From assembly GCA_027730505.1 (NCBI GenBank), contig JAQCGT010000004.1, positions 1 through 52,257 of the forward strand: a stretch of 52,257 nucleotides of DNA, read 5' to 3'. Of the stretch, positions 19,788-29,953 are shown one piece after another. The notes below the pieces were generated by a model. It was not told where the DNA came from. It worked only from the letters and a program-made list of their open reading frames with translations, and did not search any database. The stretch comes from Actinomycetota bacterium. GTDB lineage: Bacteria; Actinomycetota; Acidimicrobiia; Acidimicrobiales; Ilumatobacteraceae. Position 1 is the stretch's first letter. Each line of letters opens with the position of its first letter. A program made the position numbers and the translations under genes.

Positions 19788-21248
19788 TCACCAACCGGTG
19801 ACCGTCTCGATGAGAAGCCGCGTGCCGAAGCCGGTGGCTCCCCTCGAACGCCATGACTCGTCGCCATCGACCTTCATCGGACCTGCGATGTCGAGATGGG
19901 CCCATGGGACGTCACCCGCGAATTCCGACAGGAAGATCGCAGCCGTGATGCACCCGCCATAAGGCCCGCCGATGTTGCGCATGTCGGCGACATTCGAGTC
20001 GAGCAACTTTCGGTACCGGCCGGTCTCGAGCGGCATCTGCCAAATCGGTTCGCCCGTCGAGTCGGCTGCCGACCGAAGCCGGTCGATCACCCCTTGGTCG
20101 CTGCCGAGCACCGCCGCCACGTCGGGGCCGAGGGCCGCCATCGCTGCACCGGTTAGCGTGGCGATGTCGATGATCGCATCGGGTTGCTCCTCGACGGCGA
20201 GCGACAATCCATCGGCGAGGATGAGACGCCCTTCGGCGTCGGTGTTGTGGATCTCGACCGTCTTGCCGTTGCGCATGGTCAGCACGTCACCCAACTTGAG
20301 CGCCGATCCCGATGGCATGTTGTCCGTGCACACGAGATAGCCGGTCACCGCAGTGCGGCAGCGGAGATCGCGAAGCGCGGTCATCGCTGAGAGCACCGCC
20401 GCCGCACCAGACATGTCCATCTTCATCACTACATGGAAAGCGTCGCTCGGCTTGAGGCTGATGCCGCCCGAGTCGTACATGACCCCCTTGCCAACGAGGG
20501 CGACATGGCCACGCGGATTGCGCGGCACATAGGTGAGCTTCAACAAACGGGGTGGCTCGACACTGCCTCGGTTCACACCGAGCAGACCTCCGCAACCCAT
20601 CTCGGAGAGTGCTTCTTCGTCGAAGACCTCGACGCCGAACCCGTGCTCACGGCCTAGCCGCAACGCAATCACCTCGAGGTCACGGGCGTTGAGATGTGCC
20701 GGAGGGGTGTTGGCAAGGTCGCGAGCCAACACCGCAGCACGAGCCAAGACGGTGCCCTGACGGACACCGGCGTCGAGCGACCGAGCCGGGGTCGAGCCGA
20801 AGACCGTGATCGTCGACACAGTCGGCGACGACGACGGCTGAGCGGTGATTCCCGGGTAGCGGTACGACGCCAGTATGAGGCCCTCGGTCACGGCACGGGC
20901 GTCGTTGATCGCCGACGAGCCAGCATCGACGAGATCGCACGCGAGATCGCCATGTCGGCCGGCCGCACGGATGAACGCTGCCGCTGCATCTCGCAGATCA
21001 CCCGAACTCGGAGACTCGCCCACACCGACAGCCACAAGCGTTGCCCCGTCACGGCGCGGAACCACGAGCGTCTGGCCGATCTTGCCCGAGAATCCGTGCT
21101 GCTCAAGGGCCCGACGATTCATGCCGAGCTGTCGGGGCACCGAACCTGAACTCCCGACACCGAGGCCGATGAGCGTGGCCGATCGGGGAGCCGAACGGGC
21201 GGTGGTCACCGTGGGAATGTCGCGGAGCGGAATGTCTGCGGTCGTCAT
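19788..21248 (-). CDS. pepA: Leucyl aminopeptidase (M17)
   Basis: LVGKGVMYDSGGISLKPSDAFHVVMKMDMSGAAAVL, NTDAEGRLILADGLSLA. Confidence 0.94.
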   Translation of the reverse strand: MTTADIPLRDIPTVTTARSAPRSATLIGLGVGSSGSVPRQLGMNRRALEQHGFSGKIGQTLVVPRRDGATLVAVGVGESPSSGDLRDAAAAFIRAAGRHGDLACDLVDAGSSAINDARAVTEGLILASYRYPGITAQPSSSPTVSTITVFGSTPARSLDAGVRQGTVLARAAVLARDLANTPPAHLNARDLEVIALRLGREHGFGVEVFDEEALSEMGCGGLLGVNRGSVEPPRLLKLTYVPRNPRGHVALVGKGVMYDSGGISLKPSDAFHVVMKMDMSGAAAVLSAMTALRDLRCRTAVTGYLVCTDNMPSGSALKLGDVLTMRNGKTVEIHNTDAEGRLILADGLSLAVEEQPDAIIDIATLTGAAMAALGPDVAAVLGSDQGVIDRLRSAADSTGEPIWQMPLETGRYRKLLDSNVADMRNIGGPYGGCITAAIFLSEFAGDVPWAHLDIAGPMKVDGDESWRSRGATGFGTRLLIETVTGW

Positions 21249-21330
21249 GGGCACATTGTGGCGTGTCGCTGCCGTGCCAGCGACACCGGCTCGATACGAC
21301 GCCGAGATCAGGTCATGGGAAACTCCTGCC

Positions 21331-22110
21331 ATGGCTCTCCCCCGACGGCTTCTCATCCGTGTCGCCATCATCGTTCTCGTTGGCGTGGCTCTGCTCTACG
21401 GCGGTGTTCTGCTCTACACCCAGGTGCTCAACGACGCCCCCGACGCGCTCGACACAACGGACCTCGATGCTGCGCTCGCGACCACCGATCAGACCACGAC
21501 GTCGACGTCAACCAAACCCGCCCAGCCCTCGACCAACTCGACAACGACCTCAGTAACGGTTGCGCCAGCACCCGACGAGCCGGACACTCAGCCCGGGCGG
21601 TGGATCGTCGACGCAGGGTCTCAAGTCGGATACCGGGTGGCCGAAGTTCTCTTCGGCGTGGAGACCGAAGGCGTCGGGCGCACCGATCAGGTGAACGGCG
21701 GAATCACGCTTGTGGACGGCACCGTCGCCGAGGTCGACTTCACCGTCGACGTTGCGTCGATCGTCAGCGATGACGGACGCCGAGACAATCAGTTTCGGGG
21801 CCGGATCATGGACGCGACGAACTTCCCAACGGCCACCTTTGTCGCGACTGAACCCTTCGACATCGGGACCGATGCCGTCGAGGGTGCCGACGTGACGATC
21901 GACGTCACCGGGGACCTCACCTTGCGAGGCCAGACACGACAGGTCGTCGCCTCCGTGACCGCACGGGTCGAGTCGGGGCGCATCGGCATCCTTGGATCGA
22001 TACCCGTCGTGTTCACCGACTTCGACATCGTGGACCCGTCACTGCCGGGGATCTCAGTCGAACCCGACGGCTTGGTCGAGTTCATTCTGGTGCTCTCACC
22101 CGCCAGTTGA
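21331..22110 (+). CDS. Membrane-anchored YceI-family protein
   Basis: N-terminal TM, Thr/Ser/Pro-rich linker, then GRWIVDAGSQVGYRVAEVLFG...FRGRIMDATNFPTATFVAT...DLTLRGQTRQV. Confidence 0.88.
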   Translation: MALPRRLLIRVAIIVLVGVALLYGGVLLYTQVLNDAPDALDTTDLDAALATTDQTTTSTSTKPAQPSTNSTTTSVTVAPAPDEPDTQPGRWIVDAGSQVGYRVAEVLFGVETEGVGRTDQVNGGITLVDGTVAEVDFTVDVASIVSDDGRRDNQFRGRIMDATNFPTATFVATEPFDIGTDAVEGADVTIDVTGDLTLRGQTRQVVASVTARVESGRIGILGSIPVVFTDFDIVDPSLPGISVEPDGLVEFILVLSPAS

Positions 22111-23907
22111 GAACGGATGCGCTACTGGTCGGCTCGCCTCCCAAGCCGCGGACAATGCGGCGTACCGGCCACCGGGAATCGCCACCAGTTCGGCGTGGGT
22201 TCCGACCTCGACGAGTCGACCACCATCACACACCACGACCCGATCAGCTCGCCGAACTGTGGACAGACGGTGAGCCACAACCACCACCGTCCGACCTTCC
22301 ATCAGTCGCTCGAGCGCCATCTCGACCTCTGCCTCGGTTCCGGGATCGAGGTTGGACGTCGCTTCGTCGAGCACCAACACCGTCGGGTCGACAAGAGCAG
22401 CCCTCGCGAGCGAGACCAGCTGACGCTCACCCGCTGACAGCCTCGACCCGCGCTCCCTGACCTCGGTATCGAGACCATCGGGCAGGTCGGAGAAGTGGCG
22501 ACGGACACCGATGCGGTCGAGTGCAGCAGCCAACTCCTCGTCACTGGCTTCAGGACGGGCGAGACGCAAGTTGTCGGCGATCGTCCCATTGAAGAGGAAC
22601 CCCTCCTGGGGTACCACCACAACGCGCCGACGCAATGATGCGAGCCTTGCGTCTCGCAGGTCTGTTCCCCCGATGGCGATCGAACCAGCGTCAGGGTCGT
22701 ACAGACGGGCGATGAGCTTGGCCAGAGTCGATTTACCAGCACCGGTCGGGCCGACGAGTGCAATGCGTTCACCACTGGCGATCCGCAGGGAGGCATCACT
22801 GAGTGCGGCCGACTCAGTTCCGGGATAGGCGAAGTTGACCGAGTCGACAACGACCTCGCCCGAACGACCGAGGTCGACCGACCCGTGGTGCTCATCCACC
22901 TCAGGCTCGGTGTCCAGGATGTCGAACATCTTTCGCAACGATGCTGTCGCTGACTGCAGCGTGTTGTAGAGCTGCGACAACTGCTGAACCGGTTCGAACA
23001 GGCTTGCCAACAACAGCACCACCGCCACCACGGTGCCGACACTGACCGATTGCCGATCGACGAGGTAACCACCCGCCAGCACGGCGAGGGCGGTGGCGAG
23101 AACCCCGGCGAGCTCAACCACGCCGAAATACCACGTCGACACTCGAACCGTTCGCAGATGGGCATCAAATAGCCCCCTGTTCGACACCTTGAAGCGTCGC
23201 CGCTGCTCATCAGTCCGAGCCGAGGCCTGGATCACACGCACACCGGCAAGATGCTCCTGGATCGTCGAGAGGTTCTGTCCGACGCGCTCGCGAACCTCGA
23301 GATACGCGTCGTTCGACGACCGCTGAAATCGGATCGACGCAAGCACCACGATCGGGAGCACGGCCAACGCCACCAGGGTCAGTTGCCACGAGAGCACCAT
23401 CAACACGACGAGGGCGACTGAGATGAGGATTCCAGCGGAGACAAACTGCAGCAGACCCCACTGGACGAGTTCGGACATCGACTCGATGTCGGCGGTCATA
23501 CGCGAGACCAACACGCCCGTCTTGTTGCGGTCGAAAAATCCGAGCGACTGGCGTTGGATGTGAGCAAAAAGCCGGAGTCGCAACTCCCGCAGGAATCCCT
23601 CTCCGGCCCGGTTGACGTAGATGTATTGCCGCCGAGAACCGACGAAGCCAACGGCGGCAACACCGCCGTACCCAACGACGGCGAGCATCAGCGCCGAGCG
23701 GTCGCCAACCCTGATTCCCGAGTCGATTCCGTGACGGACGAACAGTGGGCCGAGCAACGCCGTGGCTGTTGCCATGGCGACGAACCCAACGGCAGCAGCG
23801 GCCGCGCGGCGCTGTCCCCGGGCCATGCCCGCCGCTCGACGCAACACTTGTGCGGCCTCGGATCGGTCGAGACGATCGTCAGGGTCGACACCGGCCCCAC
23901 CCCACAT
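22096..23907 (-). CDS. ABC exporter, fused permease/ATPase (canonical Walker B DEATSNLD)
   Basis: VGPTGAGKSTLAKLIARLYDPD, SRLSAGERQLVSLARAALVDPTVLVLDEATSNLD. Confidence 0.93.
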   Translation of the reverse strand: MWGGAGVDPDDRLDRSEAAQVLRRAAGMARGQRRAAAAAVGFVAMATATALLGPLFVRHGIDSGIRVGDRSALMLAVVGYGGVAAVGFVGSRRQYIYVNRAGEGFLRELRLRLFAHIQRQSLGFFDRNKTGVLVSRMTADIESMSELVQWGLLQFVSAGILISVALVVLMVLSWQLTLVALAVLPIVVLASIRFQRSSNDAYLEVRERVGQNLSTIQEHLAGVRVIQASARTDEQRRRFKVSNRGLFDAHLRTVRVSTWYFGVVELAGVLATALAVLAGGYLVDRQSVSVGTVVAVVLLLASLFEPVQQLSQLYNTLQSATASLRKMFDILDTEPEVDEHHGSVDLGRSGEVVVDSVNFAYPGTESAALSDASLRIASGERIALVGPTGAGKSTLAKLIARLYDPDAGSIAIGGTDLRDARLASLRRRVVVVPQEGFLFNGTIADNLRLARPEASDEELAAALDRIGVRRHFSDLPDGLDTEVRERGSRLSAGERQLVSLARAALVDPTVLVLDEATSNLDPGTEAEVEMALERLMEGRTVVVVAHRLSTVRRADRVVVCDGGRLVEVGTHAELVAIPGGRYAALSAAWEASRPVAHPFSTGG

Positions 23908-25691
23908 CAGTGATCCCCCCCGACGGTTGCAGACACGCCCGCGGCGAGCACTTGGCGATACCGCTCATTTCGAGCCAGAAGTTCCTCATGAGTACCGAGG
24001 TCAGCGATACGGCCCTCGTCAAGAAGCGCGACTCGGTCAGCCATGGCGATGGTGCCCGGACGGTGCGCTATGACGATGGTCGTACGCCCTTCCATCACTG
24101 TGGACATCGCAGAACGAATCTCGTGCTCCTTCGACGGATCGACGGCGCTCGTGGCGTCGTCGAGGATGAGGACGCGTGGATCGGCAAGCACCGCTCGGGC
24201 GATGGCGATCCGCTGGCGCTGGCCACCCGACAGCGAGTAACCGCGCTCACCGAGCACCGTGTCGTAGCCATCGGGCAACGACTCGATGAAGTCACCGGCG
24301 CCGGCGAGAGCAGCTGCTTGAGCCACTGCGTTGCGGTCCGCCACCGGATCGATCCGGGGTGACGCAAACGCGATGTTTGCGGCAACGGTGTCGTTGAACA
24401 GCAGGGTCTCCTCGAACACGATGCCGACAGCGCGTCGGACGTCATCGACGCGCAGCTGGCGCAGCTCGATGCCATCGAGCATCACCGACCCGGCGTCGGG
24501 GTCGTAGAACCGCAGCAGAAGCCGCGCGATGGTCGACTTACCCGACCCGGTCGATCCGACGAGAGCGAGCGACTCTCCCGGTGCGATCTCGAGATCAACC
24601 CCAGCGAGCACGGTACTGCCTTCGTCGTAACCGAAGCGCACATCGCGAAGCGTCACGCGGCCGAGAGGCCCTGCATTCGCAAGAGCCACTGGATCATGTG
24701 GGTCGACAATGGCCGGGTTCACCGACAGCACTTCGTGTACCCGTTCGAGGGCAGCAGCGGCCCGCTGGCCGAACGCGACCGTCATCCCGATCGAACGCAG
24801 AGGCCACACCAGCAGCGTCACAAAGAAATTGAATGCAACGAGTTCACCGACGGTCATCGCACCGTCGAGTACTCGGAGGCCCCCGACCCCCAGCACGCCC
24901 ACCAACCCGAGTGACGGCAGCAGTTCCATCAACGGCAGAAAGCGAGCACGGACACGGGCCGCTCGAAGCGAGACGCGCTGAATGTCGTCAGCCTCGGTGC
25001 TGAGTGCCTCCATCCTCACGCGCTCGGCACCGAACCCTTTCACCACTCTCACGCCGGCGATCGACTCCTCGACGACCGCTGACAGTTGAGCCTGCTCTGA
25101 CTGAACAGCGAGCACTGCCGGGTGAATCGCATTCGAGAATCGTTTCGCCGTCACGTTCACGAACGGCAGGGGTACAAGTGCCACCAACGCAAGCCAGGGA
25201 TCGAGCACGACGAGCGTGATCCCCACCCCGAAGATCAACGCGACGTGGGACAGCGTGAGCGGGATCATCACCACGAACATCTGGATCTGATTGAGGTCTG
25301 CTGACATACGACTCATCAACTGACCCGTCTGCGCCCGATCGTGATAGCCCGGATGCAGACCGAGGACGTGATCGTGGATGCGCTCCCGCAGGAGGGTCTC
25401 CACCATCCGCGACTCGCGGAACGCAATGTGACGGCGAGCAGCGGTGAACGAACCCGTGACCACTCCAGCGGCGGCGATTGCTCCCGCCCACGCAAACACC
25501 GAGGAATCGCCTTCAATCGATCGGTCGATCGCCGCCTGTGTGAGCAGTGGAACTGCGATCTTTCCCAGCGTCCACGCCAGACCGAGGGCGACGCCGATCG
25601 AGAGACCCGTTCGTCGGTCGCGCAAGAGGGTGAGCAGGTGCGACCAATCGGTGTCGCGCAACGACCGGATGGAGCCAGTCGGCTCAGCCAT
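23907..25691 (-). CDS. ABC exporter, fused permease/ATPase (Walker B Asp: LILDDATSAVD)
   Basis: LVGSTGSGKSTIARLLLRFYDPDAGSVMLDG, YSLSGGQRQRIAIARAVLADPRVLILDDATSAVD. Confidence 0.93.
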   Translation of the reverse strand: MAEPTGSIRSLRDTDWSHLLTLLRDRRTGLSIGVALGLAWTLGKIAVPLLTQAAIDRSIEGDSSVFAWAGAIAAAGVVTGSFTAARRHIAFRESRMVETLLRERIHDHVLGLHPGYHDRAQTGQLMSRMSADLNQIQMFVVMIPLTLSHVALIFGVGITLVVLDPWLALVALVPLPFVNVTAKRFSNAIHPAVLAVQSEQAQLSAVVEESIAGVRVVKGFGAERVRMEALSTEADDIQRVSLRAARVRARFLPLMELLPSLGLVGVLGVGGLRVLDGAMTVGELVAFNFFVTLLVWPLRSIGMTVAFGQRAAAALERVHEVLSVNPAIVDPHDPVALANAGPLGRVTLRDVRFGYDEGSTVLAGVDLEIAPGESLALVGSTGSGKSTIARLLLRFYDPDAGSVMLDGIELRQLRVDDVRRAVGIVFEETLLFNDTVAANIAFASPRIDPVADRNAVAQAAALAGAGDFIESLPDGYDTVLGERGYSLSGGQRQRIAIARAVLADPRVLILDDATSAVDPSKEHEIRSAMSTVMEGRTTIVIAHRPGTIAMADRVALLDEGRIADLGTHEELLARNERYRQVLAAGVSATVGGDH

Positions 25692-26046
25692 CGAGAAGTT
25701 CCTGGATGCGTCCAGGAGGCCGGCAGATGATCGTGGTGGTCCCGTCGGTGACGATTGGACGCTGCAACATCGAAGGGTGCTCGGCCAACAGCGTGGCGAC
25801 GGTAGCCGTGTCCTCGAGATCGATGGCGGAGGTGTCGACCTCGGGATCAGGACGCACGAACGACGAGGGAGCGTCAGCACAGGTCCTGATCAATTCTCGG
25901 ATCGCCTCAGCCGAAGGTGGATCGACAAGGTACTCAACAACGGTGAGGCTCTCGTCGATCGAGTAGCCGTAATCGGCCAGGATTCCGAGCGCCTCACGCG
26001 ACTTGGAGCATTGCGGATTGTGGAGGACTGTGAGTTGCCGCGGCAC
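25684..26046 (-). CDS. ArsC/Spx-family arsenate reductase-like protein
   Basis: LTVLHNPQCSKSREALGILADYGY...LAEHPSMLQRPIVTDG; GTG start at 26046. Confidence 0.85.
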   Translation of the reverse strand: MPRQLTVLHNPQCSKSREALGILADYGYSIDESLTVVEYLVDPPSAEAIRELIRTCADAPSSFVRPDPEVDTSAIDLEDTATVATLLAEHPSMLQRPIVTDGTTTIICRPPGRIQELLDG

Positions 26047-26160
26047 GGTCGCACGGTACCGGAGGTCGTCTCGTTCGACGTGTCCGGACCGGCTGCCACA
26101 CCCTGATGCGAGGATCACCCCATCGCCCCACGGGCCCACCCAACTCACTCGGGAGGCCCC

Positions 26161-26658
26161 ATGGCCCGCCAACACTTCACCCACAAACGTCTCGATGGAC
26201 TCCACACCGTCGAGACTCTCGCCTCGTTCCAACCCGACGAGGCACCGCGAGCGAATGTCGACCCGATCACCGACGAGCGAGACCTCCTCGCTCTTGCAGC
26301 CCTCGTCCTCGGACCTCCGCTCGAACACAAGACATTGGTCGTCATCCTCGATGACCACCGCCGCGGTCGCTCCTTGATCACGGTCACCGGAACGGATGAC
26401 CCCGACGATGTCATCGAGGTCGCTCACTTCATCCGAGACGCAGTCGACCTGGCACCGCGTGGGGCGCCACCTGCGATCGCGCTGGTCAGCGTCCGGCCAG
26501 ACGCCCCGGTCGACCCCGACGACGCCGACCGACGTGACGAGATCGCACAGATCCTTGGTCCGGTGCGACTCGACGAGTGGCTCGTGCTCGGAGAGTGGAT
26601 CACCCGCGTGCCTGCGACCGCCGTGCGCTCGGACTCAAACGCAATCCCGCCGCTCTGA
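26161..26658 (+). CDS. Hypothetical protein, possibly a degenerate RadC/JAB-like fold
   Basis: ATG ORF MARQHFTHKRLDGLHTVETL...VVILDDHRRGRSLITVTGTDDPDDVIEVAHFIRDAVDLAPRGAPPAIALVSVRPDAPVDPDDADRRDEIAQILGPVRLDEWLVLGEWITR. Confidence 0.75.
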   Translation: MARQHFTHKRLDGLHTVETLASFQPDEAPRANVDPITDERDLLALAALVLGPPLEHKTLVVILDDHRRGRSLITVTGTDDPDDVIEVAHFIRDAVDLAPRGAPPAIALVSVRPDAPVDPDDADRRDEIAQILGPVRLDEWLVLGEWITRVPATAVRSDSNAIPPL

Positions 26659-26878
26659 GACGCTCGAGCAGTTCTCGGCTCGACACCGAGACCGCTCCGG
26701 CGGCGATGAGCCTCGCGAGATACTCCTCGGGCACGTCGTAGTGATCACCGTGGAAGGTGCGCTGGTCGAGACCATTCGCTTCCGCGAAACGCCGAAGTTC
26801 ATCGATCGATACGTCGCTTGCCATGTGGCTCCATCGGCGACCTCGATGCCACCACAACGGCTGGTCGATGAGGATCAT
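26600..26878 (-). CDS. DUF4031-type protein
   Basis: MILIDQPLWWHRGRRWSHMASDVSIDELRRFAEANGLDQRTFHGDHYDVPEEYLARLIAAGA. Confidence 0.85.
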   Translation of the reverse strand: MILIDQPLWWHRGRRWSHMASDVSIDELRRFAEANGLDQRTFHGDHYDVPEEYLARLIAAGAVSVSSRELLERLRAAGLRLSPSARRSQARG

Positions 26879-26899
26879 CGTCTGGCTACAGAGCCCGGC

Positions 26900-28333
26900 T
26901 CAGGGGGTGAGGCGAGCCAGTCCTTCCTCCACCGCTCGGGCCGAGACCGCATGCGCAACCTCAGCGGCCACACCGGGCTCGAACGCACCGGGAATGACCC
27001 GTTCAGCGGTTGGGTCCGAGACCATCGCCGCTAGGGCCTCGGCCGCAGCGCGCTTCACGCCCATCGTTGCCTTGGTGGCACGCACATCGAGCAGGCCTCG
27101 GAACACACCTGGGAATGCAAGCACATTGTTGATCTGGTTCGGGTAGTCGCTGCGTCCCGTGGCCACGACGGCAACGTTGGCTGGCATCGCCTCAGGCATG
27201 ATCTCTGGAACCGGATTCGCCAGCGCAAAAACGACGGCATCGGGAGCCATCTCCGAGACCCACTCGGCATCGATGATGCCCGGGCCCGACAGGCCAATCA
27301 ACACGTCGGCGCCACGAATCGCCTCACGGGCCCCGCCCGTGAGACCGGCCCTGTTTCCGTTATCGACGAACCACTGCTTTGACGGATGCAATCCTTCGCG
27401 CCCGGCATGGAGAATGCCCCGTGAGTCGACACCAATCAGGTCACCGACCCCGACCTCGTGAAGGAGTTGAGCACAGGCAACGCCGGCCGCTCCGGTGCCG
27501 ACGATCGTCACGGTCATCTCCGACAGCGAACGGCCGACGACACGAGCTGCGTTGATCATCGCCGCCACCACCACGATCGCTGTTCCGTGCTGGTCGTCGT
27601 GGAACACCGGAATGTCGAGCATCGCTTGAAGGCGTTCCTCGATGTCGAAACACTCCGGGGCTTTGATGTCCTCGAGGTTGATCCCACCGAAGGTTGGAGC
27701 GATTGCTGCGCCCACCGAAACCACGTCGTCGACGGTCGTCGCCGTCACGCAGACCGGATAGGCATCGACATCGGCGAACTGCTTGAACAGCACGGCCTTG
27801 CCTTCCATCACCGGCATCGCAGCCTCGGGTCCGATGTCGCCGAGTCCGAGCACGGCCGTGCCGTTTGACAACACTGCGACTGCATTCGATCGGCCGGTGA
27901 ACTGCCACACGGACTCGGGATTCTCTGCGATCCGAGTCGACACCCGACCGACTCCTGGGGTGTACGCCATGGCAAGGTCGTCCGCGTCCGCGATCGCGCC
28001 ACGAGATGCCACCGCGACCTTGCCACCGATATGGAGGTCAAAGGTCGCATCGGAGATGCCGACGAGTTCGAACCCGGCCACCGATCCAAGCGCAGCCCGA
28101 ACCGAATCCTGCTGCGACTCGCCGGAACACGCCACCAACCAGTCGACGGCTCCGTCAACCGCACCGGTGGATCCGCGCCTGATCTCGGCGCCGACCGACT
28201 CGATGGCCCGACGTGCTACATCGGCGCGCTCCGAGGCATCGACGCGGCCGATCACCCGAAGGGCGAACCCGGTGGTGGGTCTTGTGGGCCTGACGCTGGT
28301 CGGCTCGGTGCTGGAAGATTCTGTGGTGGTCAT
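26900..28333 (-). CDS. NAD-dependent malic enzyme
   Basis: [93 protein letters not shown]. Confidence 0.95.
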   Translation of the reverse strand: MTTTESSSTEPTSVRPTRPTTGFALRVIGRVDASERADVARRAIESVGAEIRRGSTGAVDGAVDWLVACSGESQQDSVRAALGSVAGFELVGISDATFDLHIGGKVAVASRGAIADADDLAMAYTPGVGRVSTRIAENPESVWQFTGRSNAVAVLSNGTAVLGLGDIGPEAAMPVMEGKAVLFKQFADVDAYPVCVTATTVDDVVSVGAAIAPTFGGINLEDIKAPECFDIEERLQAMLDIPVFHDDQHGTAIVVVAAMINAARVVGRSLSEMTVTIVGTGAAGVACAQLLHEVGVGDLIGVDSRGILHAGREGLHPSKQWFVDNGNRAGLTGGAREAIRGADVLIGLSGPGIIDAEWVSEMAPDAVVFALANPVPEIMPEAMPANVAVVATGRSDYPNQINNVLAFPGVFRGLLDVRATKATMGVKRAAAEALAAMVSDPTAERVIPGAFEPGVAAEVAHAVSARAVEEGLARLTP

Positions 28334-28355
28334 GAGGATTCCTGTCAGTGGAGTT

Positions 28356-28467
28356 CCCCGACCGGCCGCTCGCCGCCGGTCGGGGCGGAGCGGGAGGGAT
28401 TCGATGGTGTCAGTTCACCATCCGGCTTCCCCGCCTGCTCCTGACCCGTACGGGTACGAGGGCGGGG
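28356..28467 (-). ncRNA. Candidate structured 5' leader upstream of malic enzyme (three stem-loops)
   Basis: Perfect stems: 28356-28365/28376-28385 (CCCCGACCGG/CCGGTCGGGG); 28403-28409/28416-28422 (GATGGTG/CACCATC); 28429-28435/28461-28467 (CCCCGCC/GGCGGGG) enclosing ACCCGTACGGGT (28444-28455). Confidence 0.4.
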
Positions 28468-28556
28468 ATTCGGGCTGCGGCCGCGGCAATAGCCGCAATG
28501 ATCGCCGCCACGGGGGCGAGAGCGATGACTGCAGCCGACAGCATGTTGCGAACCAT
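28410..28556 (-). CDS. Candidate small membrane protein / leader ORF (48 aa)
   Basis: [48 protein letters not shown]: one hydrophobic helix plus a basic tail. No independent support. Confidence 0.3.
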   Translation of the reverse strand: MVRNMLSAAVIALAPVAAIIAAIAAAAARIPALVPVRVRSRRGSRMVN

Positions 28557-28606
28557 AGCCCCAACTGTGCGGCAAGGCACAACACGGTACGCAATAGTGT
28601 TCGCCC

Positions 28607-29953
28607 ATGGACCAGACACTCACCGCCGAAACGACCGAACTGTTACAGGCGATGATCCGCAACGCCTGTGTGAACGACGGCACTCCGGATTCGGGTGAGG
28701 AGATCCGAAATGCTGACCTGTTGCAGCATTTTCTCGAGGGCGCCGGACTCGACGTCCAGCGTTTCGAGTCGCACCCGGGGCGAGCTTCGGTGGTCGCCCG
28801 AATCGAGGGCTCTGACCCCGATGCCCCGAGCCTGTGCCTGATGGGCCACACCGACGTCGTACCCGTGAGCCCGTCGGGATGGAGCCGTGACCCCTTCGGG
28901 GGCGAACTCGTGGACGGCGAGGTCTGGGGACGCGGCGCCATCGACATGTTGAACCTGACGTCATCGATGGCGGTGGCCTTCCGCGAACTCGCGCGCTCTG
29001 GATTCCGCCCCAAGGGAGACCTGATTTACTTCGGGGTCGCGGATGAGGAGGCAGGCGGCCACTGGGGCGCAGAGTGGATGTTTGATCACCACCACGAAGC
29101 CATCGACGCCGACTACGTACTGACCGAACTCGGCGGATGGTCAAGTGTGGATGACCACGGTCATCGCACGATCACGATCAACGTCGGGGAGAAGGGCATC
29201 GCCTGGCGTCGACTCCGAGTCAATGGCACCCCTGGACATGGGTCGATGCCCTTCGGCAGTGACAACGCCCTCGTCAAGGCCGCCGAGGTGGTGCGTCGTC
29301 TCGCCGAGTTCCGGCCGCGTACTGAGATCACCGAGGTGTGGCGCGCCCAAGTCGCGGCGATGAACCTCTCCGATGAGCACAAGGCGGTGCTCGTCGACCC
29401 GAGCCTCGTCTGGGATGCCCTGGCGGCGATGCCGACCAGCCTCGCCCGGGGATGTCACGCCATGACCCACACCACCATCTCACCGAATGTCATCCATCCG
29501 GCGGCAGCACAGAAGACCAACGTCATCCCCGACGCGGTTGACCTCGTCGTCGACATCCGAACGCTCCCTGGAACCACAGCCGACGACGTGACGGCGATGC
29601 TCATCGAAGCCATCGGTGACCTCGCTCCTCACGTCGAGATCGGCGAGGCCGAACAACAGGCCGAGGGAACGCTGTCTTCGATGGACACACGGCTATGGGA
29701 GGTGATCTCCAACCGAACGCAGATCGCCTATCCCGGTTCGAGCCTCGTTCCTGGCATCGTCGTCGGAGGAACCGATGCCCGCTTCTATCGCCAGCGCGGA
29801 CGGGTCGGGTACGGAGCCGGGCTGTTCTCGCCGGGGATGGACATGGCCACCTTCGGATCCCGCTTCCACGGCCATGACGAGCGAATCGACGTCGACAGTC
29901 TTGGACTTGCCACCGACTTCTGGATCGGCGTGACGAGGGAACTTCTCTCATGA
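28607..29953 (+). CDS. M20 family metallopeptidase
   Basis: [75 protein letters not shown]. Confidence 0.94.
   Translation: MDQTLTAETTELLQAMIRNACVNDGTPDSGEEIRNADLLQHFLEGAGLDVQRFESHPGRASVVARIEGSDPDAPSLCLMGHTDVVPVSPSGWSRDPFGGELVDGEVWGRGAIDMLNLTSSMAVAFRELARSGFRPKGDLIYFGVADEEAGGHWGAEWMFDHHHEAIDADYVLTELGGWSSVDDHGHRTITINVGEKGIAWRRLRVNGTPGHGSMPFGSDNALVKAAEVVRRLAEFRPRTEITEVWRAQVAAMNLSDEHKAVLVDPSLVWDALAAMPTSLARGCHAMTHTTISPNVIHPAAAQKTNVIPDAVDLVVDIRTLPGTTADDVTAMLIEAIGDLAPHVEIGEAEQQAEGTLSSMDTRLWEVISNRTQIAYPGSSLVPGIVVGGTDARFYRQRGRVGYGAGLFSPGMDMATFGSRFHGHDERIDVDSLGLATDFWIGVTRELLS

Noticed and set aside
22302-23210. 302-aa minus-strand ORF within the ABC transporter
   Set aside because: Alternative frame of the ABC transporter gene with low-complexity Ser/Arg-rich sequence.
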